Source: Prevotellaceae bacterium (GTDB lineage: Bacteria; Bacteroidota; Bacteroidia; Bacteroidales; Bacteroidaceae). From it: a DNA stretch of 64,000 nucleotides. The number at the start of each line of letters is the position of its first letter. The first letter of the stretch is position 1. Location: contig JABZKU010000007.1 of the NCBI GenBank assembly GCA_015257125.1, forward strand, positions 29,556 to 93,555. Reading direction: 5' to 3'. Below, one piece after another: positions 42,914-51,414 of the stretch. A model generated the notes under the pieces. That model had not been told where the DNA came from, ran no database searches, and saw only the letters and a program-made list of their open reading frames with translations. The translations under genes were made by a program, and so were the position numbers.

Positions 42914-44362
42914 TCAAAGCGATTCGAGGAACTTGAGGAGGGCTTGACGGTCTTTCTTGTGCATCTTCATGAAAAGACGCTTGGAAGCCTCGCCCTCACC
43001 GCCGTGCCAGAGAATGGCCTCGGTGAAGTTGCGCGCACGGCCGTCATGTAAGAAATAGGTGTGGCCGTCCACCTTCTCTTGGAGCCCAACGCCCCACAAG
43101 GGAGTGGTGCGCCATTCGCAACCGCGGGCCAGTCCGCTCACATAGTTGTCGTTGAGGCCCACGCCCATGATTTCGCTGCCCATGTCGTGGAGCAGATAGT
43201 CGGAATAGGGATGGATGGTTTGGTTGCCGAGCCACGGCAATTCGGTGCCGGCCAGCAAGGTGGCACCGCGAGGACGCGTGCGCAAGGTGGTGACGTGGCA
43301 GAGGTGGCACTTGGCTTGATAGAACATTTGTTCGCCGCGCTTCACTTCGGGGTCGTTCACGTTGCGACGGGCGGGCACACCGAGGGTGTGGAGGTAGAGA
43401 TCGACGTTCTCCATGTCTTGGGTGGAGACTTCAAGCCCACGGTAGGCCAATCCCATCGCACCGGCTTGCGCAATCTGCGATTGTCCCTCAGAAATCTCTT
43501 CGGGGTAGCGACTGTTGGTCACACCCATGTCGCTGGAGAAACCGAGTTCGATGGTGAGGTCGGCGTGTTGCGCCTTATTGCCCGAAAGACCGAGTTGATA
43601 TTTGCCGCGCTCGAAGATGTAGTTGGCACGACCGGAGATGCCGTATTCGGGATAGTTGCTTTTGCGCGCCAAAGCTTCGATTTCTTTCGGGTCGAGGGCC
43701 ATCATCTGTCCCATGCCGACGTGGCGCAGCGGAATACGTACGGTGATGAAGAGATCTTCGGGGCGAATGGGTTTGCCGTCGGGGCCGGGTTTGTACCAGT
43801 CGGTGATGGTGTAGGAAGGGGCGGCCAGTTCGTAGGGTTCGCCGTCGGGGAAGGTGCCCTTTTCATAGCGCCAGGTAACTTTGACCTTGCCTTCGGCGTC
43901 GACACCGTAGATGCTTTGGTCGTGCAGCACACGGCCGTAGTTTTGGAAGAAGGCACCGTTGCGTCGCGTGATGTAGCACAACATGGCCGAGAAGCCGTAG
44001 TCGCCCGAGCCGTATGCGCCGTCTTTGCGCTTGGTCCAGACGGCGGGCACAGTGCGACCGGCGTTGCGGTGGCAACTGCCGCAGGCATAACCGGCATAAA
44101 CAGGGCCGAGTCCGTCGGACGACGAGCGCGGATCATCATAAAGTCCGTCGCCTTCTTGGAAACGGCGAGCCAATTGCCCCGATACCCAAGGAGAACTCTG
44201 GTCGTAGGCCAACGACGAACTCATATAGACCGTCGAAATGCCAGCAGAAGGGGCATATCCGGCGGGAATGTCGGTTTCGGTGACCTGCAAATCGTCGTTC
44301 TCGCAGCTGAGCAAGGCCATGGCGCCGAGAAGAAGAATGGAGGGAGTAAGAATTTTGTTCAT
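42914..44362 (-). CDS. Di-haem oxidoreductase family (DHOR) lipoprotein
   Basis: A 482-residue lipoprotein (lipobox MALLSCENDD) of the di-haem / 'thiol oxidoreductase' family. The two haem c sites are ACGSCHRNAGRTVP (near residue 97) and KCHLCHVTTLRTRP (near 350). The C-terminal HDGRARNFTEAILWHGGE is the family's conserved block. Acts in the periplasm or at the outer membrane; the reaction is not established. Next to imelysin, as in many Bacteroidota and Proteobacteria, where the cluster is linked to iron or copper acquisition. Confidence 0.92.
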   Translation of the reverse strand: MNKILTPSILLLGAMALLSCENDDLQVTETDIPAGYAPSAGISTVYMSSSLAYDQSSPWVSGQLARRFQEGDGLYDDPRSSSDGLGPVYAGYACGSCHRNAGRTVPAVWTKRKDGAYGSGDYGFSAMLCYITRRNGAFFQNYGRVLHDQSIYGVDAEGKVKVTWRYEKGTFPDGEPYELAAPSYTITDWYKPGPDGKPIRPEDLFITVRIPLRHVGMGQMMALDPKEIEALARKSNYPEYGISGRANYIFERGKYQLGLSGNKAQHADLTIELGFSSDMGVTNSRYPEEISEGQSQIAQAGAMGLAYRGLEVSTQDMENVDLYLHTLGVPARRNVNDPEVKRGEQMFYQAKCHLCHVTTLRTRPRGATLLAGTELPWLGNQTIHPYSDYLLHDMGSEIMGVGLNDNYVSGLARGCEWRTTPLWGVGLQEKVDGHTYFLHDGRARNFTEAILWHGGEGEASKRLFMKMHKKDRQALLKFLESL

Positions 44363-44479
44363 AACTGTTCGTCAGTTAAGTGGGTCGGTCGTGCGCATGC
44401 GCACAACCTCCCTGGGACGCATCCCGGTTTCGCACGCCGGCGCGACGCCTTTGCGGCGATAGATTGGAAATGCAGAAGG

Positions 44480-44508
44480 GAGGGCGCAACCCGTGCGGTT
44501 GCACCCTC
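44480..44508 (-). terminator. Hairpin after the imelysin gene
   Basis: GAGGGCGCAACC (44480..44491) and GGTTGCACCCTC (44497..44508) pair at 11 of 12 positions. The minus-strand tail is CCCTTCTGC, without a T-run, so it may instead attenuate between imelysin and the next gene. Confidence 0.55.
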
Positions 44509-44605
44509 CGAAGATGGCGTTCTTTGAAACATAATGTGTCTCGCGTATTTCCGCACGAGAAAGAGGAGCGGACGATATGGCTCAAAAAACGAGACTCGGA
44601 ATGAC

Positions 44606-45823
44606 TTATTTCACCGTACGAGGTTTGCCGTCCTTGAAGAGCAAATATTCAAGGGTGTGGTAACCGCGCGTGTTCTGTGCTGTTTGGATGGCTTCTTCCG
44701 ACTGACCGGGGTTCCAAGTCAACTGAGAATAGTCGCCCGTTGTGAGGACATTGACGATTTGCACCTGATCGAGAGGCCAAGAGTCCATGTTGGGGTCGAG
44801 ATTGAACTTCGAAACGGGACCAAAGAGGAAGGCTTCGCTCGTTTCCCACGGTTCGCGCGCTTCGAGCCATGCGTTGGCGGCGTTCTTGAAGGCCTCGTTG
44901 CTGGGTTTTGCACGCAGCGTTTCAACAGATTTGAGCAACGCTTCGTTCTTCGTCACGAGATCTTTGTAAGTGGGCAGCACCACCACGTCGACATACTTCT
45001 TGATGATTTGCTTGTAAGCGGCCTCATCGGCATTTTCGCGCAACCAAGGTTTGAGTTCTTTTTCAAGTACTTCGCTCAGTGCGCCGCAGGCTTCCTGTGC
45101 AGCAAGGGCTTCCTTGCTGTTGATGTTGTTGCGGAAGGGCTGGGGGATGGCCTTAATGGCAGCGGCAGCCGCGTTGACGGCCTTGTACACCTTCTGTGTG
45201 AGCTGGTGGTTGCCCTTTGCGGCTACGTAGTTGAGGATAGACACGCCGTTTTCGGTGTGATCGAACTTACCGTCGCGAGAGCAGAGGAGCGCATTGCGGA
45301 TGGAGAAGATGTTGTTCTGATAGTCTTCGCGAGAGTGCCAAGAATACCAAGATTCCACGGCATAAAGGGCTTCGGTGACCTTGCCTTTATTGTACTTCTC
45401 GAGGGGATCGCCGATTTTCTTTTCGCCGACCTCGCCGGAAATCTCCACGCATCCGTCGACAAGCTGTTCAATCGCGTCGAGTTGAGTCTTGAAATAAGGC
45501 GTACGTGCCGTGAGCGTGCCGTCTTCGCCCTTGGTGTAAGGCGTTTCGCCTTGGAACAAGCGAGCATACGACAGGGGATTGCCTTCGGCATCGTAGTCCG
45601 ACTCATATTGTTCGGTCCAAGCACGCAACAGCGTCTTCGAATCGTTGACAAGCAGGCGCGCTACGAGATGAGCGTAGCTGTTCCAGTTGCCGGCATTGGA
45701 CGAGTTGTAGTCCAAATTGGAAGGATCTTGAGCTACGACCTTCTTGGGTTCGTCGCTTCCGCAAGAGGTGAAAGTGCCGACTCCCGAAAGGAGAAGGGCA
45801 AGGGCAAACACACACTTTTTCAT
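44606..45823 (-). CDS. Imelysin family iron-regulated lipoprotein
   Basis: A 405-residue lipoprotein (lipobox VGTFTSCGSD) of the imelysin/IrpA family (Peptidase M75-like, now seen as iron-related rather than proteolytic). The family GxHxxE motif is present near the C-terminus in NTRGYHTLEYLLFKDGK. The mostly helical body is typical. It is the second gene of the block that starts at 47475 and precedes the DHOR gene. A role in periplasmic iron handling is expected from the family. Confidence 0.92.
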   Translation of the reverse strand: MKKCVFALALLLSGVGTFTSCGSDEPKKVVAQDPSNLDYNSSNAGNWNSYAHLVARLLVNDSKTLLRAWTEQYESDYDAEGNPLSYARLFQGETPYTKGEDGTLTARTPYFKTQLDAIEQLVDGCVEISGEVGEKKIGDPLEKYNKGKVTEALYAVESWYSWHSREDYQNNIFSIRNALLCSRDGKFDHTENGVSILNYVAAKGNHQLTQKVYKAVNAAAAAIKAIPQPFRNNINSKEALAAQEACGALSEVLEKELKPWLRENADEAAYKQIIKKYVDVVVLPTYKDLVTKNEALLKSVETLRAKPSNEAFKNAANAWLEAREPWETSEAFLFGPVSKFNLDPNMDSWPLDQVQIVNVLTTGDYSQLTWNPGQSEEAIQTAQNTRGYHTLEYLLFKDGKPRTVK

Positions 45824-45999
45824 AATAGGTTATTTTGTAGAGATATGTTGTAGGTTAGTTTTATTCCGATTGAGGTGTCTCTTGTCCGTGGCCGTGTTTC
45901 GCCTTCATTTTCGTGAAGCTGCGGCATGTCGGTGGGAGAAAACGCCGGGGAGCAGACAAGTACCGGGAAGAACACGGCTTACGGTGTCGAAAAGACGGC

Positions 46000-47475
46000 T
46001 TATTTATTGAGGAACCACGCGTTGAAAGCGACGCCGAGGGCAAATTCATTTTCAGAATTGAACTGCCCGCCACCGATGCGGCGCGTCGTGTAGTCGGCCT
46101 TCACCACAATGCCGTTGCCGACGCGATAGTTCAGACCGAACACCCACATGGAGGTCTTGAAACGGGGATCCATCACCGAAATGAAGGTGCGGGTGTTCTC
46201 GCCCTCTTGTTGCGCATTGTAATATTCGTAGCGAACGAAGGGAATGATTTCGGGCAAATCTTCGGAGCCACAGCGAACGATGATGTTGCGCAAGTTCAGT
46301 CCCACTTCACCACCATAGCTCACGGCACGTTTAGCGATAGGTGCCAAACGCGTGTAGGGCGCCAGCTTATTGAGGTTGCTGTTGCGGGCACTCAGTTCTC
46401 CGGCATTGCCAAGCGTGCCGGTCAACACGTTAGCGCGCGCAATAACATAGGGGTGTTCGTACTGCGCATCGACAGAAAAGATGTTGACGGGGAACTTTTT
46501 ATTATAAATCGTGGGGATATCGGCATTCGCACCGGCGTTGCCGCAGTGATAATAGCTCACGCCGGCACGCAAACCGGGAAGACCTGTCCAATCTAAACGG
46601 GCAACAAACGCGGGATGTTGCAAACGATCTTCTTCAAATTTACCTTGTTTGCCTTTCTGCACCCAGTTGTTGCGATCGAAACCATTGGCGTTCAAGCCCG
46701 AAACGACCATCGCCTGGTAGTTGAAACGCGCGGCACGCTTGCCGAAACTACCGAAGAAAGCCAAACCTGTCTCGTGCCAAGTGCAGGGAATGATCGTGGA
46801 TTCGCCTTCGGGGCGCACGGTACCGAAGAAATTCATCGGTTCGTGGTGCGCATTGGTCAAGCCTACGGGCACAATCATGTGGCCGACACGCACATTGAAG
46901 GCGGGATGAATCAAACGTGTGATATGAAATTGCTCAATGGCCACTTCACCACCCTTCTCCAACTCGGTTTCGTATTCGCCATTCTCGGCTTTTTCGAGTT
47001 CGAGGGCGGTTCCGGTACCACCGGACTCGAATTCGATCTCCGCTCCCACGATCCATTTGGGCGAAAACTTATAATCGAGTGCCAAGACAAAGCGAGGAAT
47101 CGAAATCGTGGCGCGTGTTTCTTTCGGACTCCCCTCGGGATGACCGTAGAAACGATTCATGCCGTAATCTTTGAAGGCCGAAACCATTTCGCCATAACCG
47201 CCCAAACGGAAACGACGGAAGCCGTCGTACTCATCATTGTAGGGATTCTTTTTGCCTTCGCACTGGTTTTTGCCATGCGCACAGTCGCGATGTTGCACCG
47301 TGGCACCGGTCATTCCGTCGGGACGTTGTGCGTTTTGTACCGAAGCTTCGGGAGTGTAGGTTTCAAAATTCGAGCCTACGCCCATAATGCTGTCCTTGAT
47401 GGGACATTGTGCGGCGGCAGTGCTCGCAAAAGCGGCCCCTAACAGGAGGGACAACGCGATTCCTTGGGTTTTCAT
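46000..47475 (-). CDS. Outer-membrane porin-like protein of the imelysin cluster
   Basis: Exported protein of 491 residues, signal peptide cut near STAAAQ. Strands such as FRRFRLGGYGEMVSAFKDYG, then FNVRVGHMIVPVGLTNAHHE, and a barrel-like C-terminus (NEFALGVAFNAWFLNK) indicate an outer-membrane beta-barrel. A Cys/His-rich stretch (VQHRDCAHGKNQCEGKKNPY, near residue 62) sits in the mature N-terminus and might bind metal. It heads the imelysin cluster and its promoter shares a 20-bp site with the divergent hemerythrin-LuxR gene. Confidence 0.85.
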   Translation of the reverse strand: MKTQGIALSLLLGAAFASTAAAQCPIKDSIMGVGSNFETYTPEASVQNAQRPDGMTGATVQHRDCAHGKNQCEGKKNPYNDEYDGFRRFRLGGYGEMVSAFKDYGMNRFYGHPEGSPKETRATISIPRFVLALDYKFSPKWIVGAEIEFESGGTGTALELEKAENGEYETELEKGGEVAIEQFHITRLIHPAFNVRVGHMIVPVGLTNAHHEPMNFFGTVRPEGESTIIPCTWHETGLAFFGSFGKRAARFNYQAMVVSGLNANGFDRNNWVQKGKQGKFEEDRLQHPAFVARLDWTGLPGLRAGVSYYHCGNAGANADIPTIYNKKFPVNIFSVDAQYEHPYVIARANVLTGTLGNAGELSARNSNLNKLAPYTRLAPIAKRAVSYGGEVGLNLRNIIVRCGSEDLPEIIPFVRYEYYNAQQEGENTRTFISVMDPRFKTSMWVFGLNYRVGNGIVVKADYTTRRIGGGQFNSENEFALGVAFNAWFLNK

Positions 47476-47499
47476 TTCGTCTCACTTTGAATTTCACTG

Positions 47500-47639
47500 C
47501 AAAATTACGGACTTCTCCTAAACAACGCAATCACTACATTTGGGTATTTCTACAGTTATTTTGGGGCTTAAAGTCTTAAAATCGCAAGAGGAATACCCAC
47601 ATGTAGTGATTATCGACTCGCAAAAAAATCGTATCTTTG
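47500..47639. promoter_or_regulatory. Divergent promoters with matched 20-bp regulatory sites
   Basis: Minus-strand -7 element TAATTTTG lies at 47500..47507 and plus-strand TATCTTTG at 47632..47639. The 20-bp sites 47529..47548 and 47592..47611 are inverted copies with one mismatch (plus-strand site: AATACCCACATGTAGTGATT). Read towards its own promoter, each site ends about 21-24 bp before the -7 element, overlapping the -33 position. This is the layout of an activator (or repressor) site used by both genes. Confidence 0.75.
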
Positions 47640-47703
47640 CCCCTAAGCGTCTGTTGTGCGGCGCAAAATGTTGACTTTTCGCATCGCGCACGGCCTTTTT
47701 GAG

Positions 47704-48678
47704 ATGCTTCAACCCTCTTTCAACGAATACTATATGGGTTTCAATTACACTGAGCAAGACAAGATGTGCGAAGTCATCGCTTCACAGCCCTCACTACTCC
47801 AAATGATCAGCCGTTTCGGCATTCAATTGGGCGTGGGTGAGCGTACTGTAAAAGAAGTGTGCGAGGCTTCGCAGGTGGACACCAATACTTTCTTGGCCGT
47901 CGCCAACGTGATGAAAGAAGGACCCTCCGTTGCTCCTTTCTATGTGGACAAAATACACATGCCCACCCTCATGCGCCATCTCCGTGCTGCGCATGATTTC
48001 TTCCTCGACTTCCAACTTCAACACCTCCGCCGCAAACTTCTCGAAGCCATCGACTGTTCGCGACAGAACGAGGTGGCCTTCCTCATTCTTAAGTTCTACG
48101 ACGAATATATGAATGAGGTGCGCAAACACATGGAACACGAGAACCGCCAAATTTTCGGCTACGTCGATCGCCTCATTTCAGGAGAGATTGTCTCTGATTT
48201 CCGCATTCAGCAATACTCCAAAGGGCACGATGCGATGGACAAGAAGCTGCAAGAGCTCAAAAACATCATCATTAAATATTATACTCCCGCAGAAGGCGCA
48301 TCGAGCGACCTGCTTTGCAACGTGCTCTTCAGCATCTACAACTGCGAAGCCGACCTCCGCGCCCACTGCGAAATGGAAGATGTGCTCTTCTTTCCCGCGG
48401 TGCAGCACCTCGAAGAGCGCATTGCCAACAAGACCTACTTGCCCAACAACGAAGATGACGCCAACGCGCTCTCCGAACGCGAGCGAGAAATCATCGCTTA
48501 CATCGTCAAAGGGCTTACCAACAAGGAGATTGCGGCGCATCTCTTCTTGTCGATCAACACGATCCTCACGCACCGCAAAAACATCTCGCGCAAATTGGAC
48601 ATTCACTCCGTAAGCGGACTCACGATCTACGCCATCGTTAACGGCATTGTCAAGATCGATGAGGTGAAGATGCAATAA
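47704..48678 (+). CDS. Hemerythrin-domain LuxR-type transcriptional regulator
   Basis: A 324-residue regulator. The N-terminal and middle parts form a hemerythrin-like bundle with candidate iron ligands in LRAAHDFFLD, EVRKHMEHENRQIF, KGHDAMD and RAHCEMEDVLFFP. The C-terminus is a LuxR HTH (LSEREREIIAYIVKGLTNKE, then IAAHLFLSINTILTHRKNIS). Such proteins may sense oxygen, NO or iron. Start 47704 (MLQPSFNEYYMGF) matches the family; a GTG at 47656 and ATG at 47668 are possible, but the former lies about 10 nt from the predicted transcript start. Divergent from the imelysin cluster and likely its regulator (inference). Confidence 0.88.
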   Translation: MLQPSFNEYYMGFNYTEQDKMCEVIASQPSLLQMISRFGIQLGVGERTVKEVCEASQVDTNTFLAVANVMKEGPSVAPFYVDKIHMPTLMRHLRAAHDFFLDFQLQHLRRKLLEAIDCSRQNEVAFLILKFYDEYMNEVRKHMEHENRQIFGYVDRLISGEIVSDFRIQQYSKGHDAMDKKLQELKNIIIKYYTPAEGASSDLLCNVLFSIYNCEADLRAHCEMEDVLFFPAVQHLEERIANKTYLPNNEDDANALSEREREIIAYIVKGLTNKEIAAHLFLSINTILTHRKNISRKLDIHSVSGLTIYAIVNGIVKIDEVKMQ

Positions 48679-48719
48679 AACTCACTGCAGGAATCGCAGT
48701 TCTTTCCCCTTTCGAACAT

Positions 48720-48754
48720 AAAACGGGCACTCCATGCGATGGAGTGCCCGTTTT
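48720..48754. terminator. Bidirectional terminator after the regulator gene
   Basis: AAAACGGGCACTCCAT (48720..48735) and ATGGAGTGCCCGTTTT (48739..48754) form a perfect 16-bp stem with a 3-nt loop. It ends in a T-run on the plus strand and is flanked by convergent genes. Confidence 0.92.
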
Positions 48755-48778
48755 GTTTCAAGGCGATGCGCGTTGCGC

Positions 48779-49012
48779 TCAATAGCAAATCTTACAAGGA
48801 CGTAAACCACGACGCTCTGCCGTGGATTCGCTCACTTGCTCAGGATCATAATTGCAACGATTCAGCCCACGACAATCGGAACTGGCGTGATAAGCCCGCG
48901 CACTTTTGCTGTTACAAATATACACCATTCCTCTTTCGGTCGTGGTGGGTGCACTTGCCGAAAGAAAAGTACCGGGGAAGGCCATAGCGATGGCCAAAAA
49001 CAAGGTTTTCAT
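48779..49012 (-). CDS. Small exported Cys/His protein
   Basis: A 77-residue secreted protein; signal peptide cut near LSASA. The mature 57 residues hold VYICNSKSARAYHASSDCRG and, at the end, RRGLRPCKICY, so Cys and His residues are spaced as in a small metal-binding (zinc-ribbon-like) fold: C, H, C, C, then CxxC. Similar short proteins are common in Bacteroidota and have no assigned function. It sits alone between the bidirectional terminator and mnmE. Confidence 0.75.
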   Translation of the reverse strand: MKTLFLAIAMAFPGTFLSASAPTTTERGMVYICNSKSARAYHASSDCRGLNRCNYDPEQVSESTAERRGLRPCKICY

Positions 49013-49095
49013 CTATTGTTTGGAGGAATATTTTCTGAAGAAAGGGGGAAATGTCTTCACTGCCCGAACATTCGATCAGCTCTTTTTGCCGATGC

Positions 49096-50538
49096 TCACT
49101 TCCCCACGCAGAAGTTCTTGAATATCGTGCCGAGCACCTCATCGGTTGTGACTTCGCCGCCGGTGATTTCGGCCAAATGGTGGATGCACTCGCGGAGGTC
49201 CTGTGCCACAAAGTCGCCGGAAATGCCCGACTGTAAACCGCGGCGCACACGGCGCACATCATCGAGAGCGGCGGTCAGTGCGGCATAGTGGCGCGCATTG
49301 GTCACCACCACGTCGCTTTCCGTTTCCTGCGCCGCAGCGGCCGTCGAAACCAGCCGATCACAGAGCGAAGACATGCCCTCCCCCTCTCGGGCGGAGAGGA
49401 AAAGCACTTGCGGATCGACGCCATGGGTTTTCGCGGCGGCGCGAATTGCGCTTTCCACCGCTGCACGGCGCGAAAGGGCGGCTTCTTCCCCACCGGCGAG
49501 GGCGGCTAAACAATCGGCCTTGTTGACCACGACCAAAACATCGCCCTCGTTGCGTGCCGAAAAGACTTCGTCGGCCAGCGTGGCGAGCTGTGCTTCCACA
49601 CAATTCACATCAAGGACGAAAATCACGGTGCGCGCCGCGTGCAACTGCCGACGACTCCGCTCAATGCCCATTTGTTCCACCTGATCGGTGGTGTCGCGCA
49701 GACCGGCAGTGTCGATAAAGCGGAAAAGCACGCCGCCCAACACGAACGTATCCTCAACCACATCGCGCGTGGTGCCGTGCACGTCGCTCACAATCGCACG
49801 ATCGTCTTGCAACAGCGCGTTGAGCAACGTCGACTTCCCGGCATTCGTTGCACCGACGATGGCCACCGGCCAACCTTCGCGCAGGGCATTGCCTGTAGAG
49901 AACGAATTGGCCAATCGAGCCGTCTCGGCTTCCACCGCGGCTGCGACGCCATCCAACTGACTGCGGTCGGCAAACTCCAAATCTTCGTGATCGGAGAAAT
50001 CCAACTCCAACTCAAGTAAGGAGGTGAGATGCAATAACTGATCGCGCAGGCCGGCCAAACGCTGACTGAAGTGCCCACGCATCTGACTCATCGCCACACG
50101 ATGCGATGCCGCTGTCGACGAAGCGATGAGATCGGCCACCGCTTCGGCCTGCGACAGGTCCATTTTACCATTCAAGAATGCACGTCGCGTGAACTCTCCG
50201 GGCTCTGCCGGCGTGGCGCCGGCTGCCATCAGCAGTTGGACGACACGATGCAGCACAAAGGCCGAACCGTGGCACGAAATCTCCGTGGCATCTTCGCCGG
50301 TGTAGGAGTGCGGCGCGCGAAAAACGGAAACGAGCACTTCGTCGATTAGCGTTCCATCCTGCGGGTCGACGATTTGTCCGAAAGCCAACGAATGCGCGCG
50401 ACGATCGGCCAGTGATTTTCCACCGCGAGAGCGGAATATGCGATCTGTCACGGCGATTGCGTCGGCACCGGCCACACGAACCACACCGAGTGCTCCGCCG
50501 GGCGCGGTGGCCACGGCACATATAGTTGTTGTTTGCAT
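49096..50538 (-). CDS. mnmE: tRNA modification GTPase MnmE
   Basis: GTPase that with MnmG installs the carboxymethylaminomethyl group on wobble uridine 34 of certain tRNAs. The 480-residue protein starts with TICAVATAPGGALGVVRVAG (folate-binding domain), has the G1 motif GATNAGKSTLLNALL, G3 DTAGLRDT, the NKAD G4 motif and the C-terminal catalytic CxGK as FCVGK. Length and order of domains are normal. Confidence 0.97.
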   Translation of the reverse strand: MQTTTICAVATAPGGALGVVRVAGADAIAVTDRIFRSRGGKSLADRRAHSLAFGQIVDPQDGTLIDEVLVSVFRAPHSYTGEDATEISCHGSAFVLHRVVQLLMAAGATPAEPGEFTRRAFLNGKMDLSQAEAVADLIASSTAASHRVAMSQMRGHFSQRLAGLRDQLLHLTSLLELELDFSDHEDLEFADRSQLDGVAAAVEAETARLANSFSTGNALREGWPVAIVGATNAGKSTLLNALLQDDRAIVSDVHGTTRDVVEDTFVLGGVLFRFIDTAGLRDTTDQVEQMGIERSRRQLHAARTVIFVLDVNCVEAQLATLADEVFSARNEGDVLVVVNKADCLAALAGGEEAALSRRAAVESAIRAAAKTHGVDPQVLFLSAREGEGMSSLCDRLVSTAAAAQETESDVVVTNARHYAALTAALDDVRRVRRGLQSGISGDFVAQDLRECIHHLAEITGGEVTTDEVLGTIFKNFCVGK

Positions 50539-50575
50539 GCTGTTTTAATTGCTATGAAGAAAGCGGTCGCCACAA

Positions 50576-51181
50576 TCAGTGCAGGGCTTCAAGCAGCGTG
50601 CGCGCTGCGGCCGCATTGCTCGAAAAAGTGAAGGTGTCGATCAACAAGTCCTTATCGTAATTCAAAGGCAAATTGGGCGCAATGATCGAAAGCGCCTTCA
50701 AACGCTCACTGTCGAAACTGAATTGGCGCAACAAACCGCGCGCTTGCCGTCCGGAGAGTTGCAGTTGTCGCAGCGAACGGTCAAGCACCTTGAGGCGTTT
50801 TCCGTCCGAACCCGCCGACTTCAACTCCAAAAGCATGTCGATGTAGGCATCTTCGCTGACTTCCTCGCGTGATCGGCGTGAACCGGCCTCAAAACCGGTT
50901 CGCCCACTGACAGGCACTTCACTAAGTAGGAAATTCACCACATGCCCCTCACGAAACTTCAACTCCATGTTTCGCACCTTATTACCGAGCGGTTGCTCCC
51001 AATGGTAGCCCCATTTTGCGGAATCCGGCGTCTCTTCGCGCGCTTGCGGTGCACCCAACAAATGAATGACTTGTGCTTCGGTCATGCCGAGACGCACTTC
51101 ACGGGCAAGCCCGTAAGAACCGGTGACGCAACTTCCCAAAAGCAGCGGGAAGAGGAGAAGGAGAAAGCATACCTGTTTCAT
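50576..51181 (-). CDS. DUF4476 domain lipoprotein with SmpA/BamE-like N-terminus
   Basis: A 201-residue lipoprotein (lipobox LLLGSCVTGS). The N-terminal part REVRLGMTEAQVIHLLGAPQ is the BamE/SmpA-like motif (GMTxxxVxxLLGxP). The C-terminal part, SEDAYIDMLLELKSAGSDGK followed by helical repeats to LPLNYDKDLLIDTFTF, matches DUF4476. Envelope function is likely but not known. It lies 37 bp upstream of mnmE on the same strand, so the two may be co-transcribed. Confidence 0.8.
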   Translation of the reverse strand: MKQVCFLLLLFPLLLGSCVTGSYGLAREVRLGMTEAQVIHLLGAPQAREETPDSAKWGYHWEQPLGNKVRNMELKFREGHVVNFLLSEVPVSGRTGFEAGSRRSREEVSEDAYIDMLLELKSAGSDGKRLKVLDRSLRQLQLSGRQARGLLRQFSFDSERLKALSIIAPNLPLNYDKDLLIDTFTFSSNAAAARTLLEALH

Positions 51182-51326
51182 ACTACAAGCGTTTTTATAC
51201 GGTAGAGGCCGCCATTTGTGCGCATCTTGCGCACCATCATTGGCCGTTACTATACAAAGTTCCGAATAAATGGCGTAAGAAACAAATTTCGGCTACATTT
51301 TTCACGTCGACATTGTGCGGAAACAC

Positions 51327-51361
51327 TAAAAACTCCCCGCACTCTTCACGAGCGCGGGGAG
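51327..51361 (-). terminator. Terminator of the M60 peptidase gene
   Basis: CTCCCCGC (51333..51340) and GCGGGGAG (51354..51361) form a perfect 8-bp GC stem. GTTTTTAGTG follows on the minus strand. Confidence 0.85.
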
Positions 51362-51414
51362 CCATCCAAATAGCTTAATTTATAAAGGTGCGACCTTTGT
51401 CGCACGGCGGTGCA

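Noticed and set aside
44606..45823. Imelysin as an active M75 peptidase
   Set aside because: The GxHxxE motif is present, but this family is better supported as iron-linked than as proteolytic; I named it by family only.
45861..46073. Small open frame between the imelysin and porin genes
   Set aside because: It overlaps the end of the porin gene and has a biased Ser/Arg/Pro composition with no recognisable feature.
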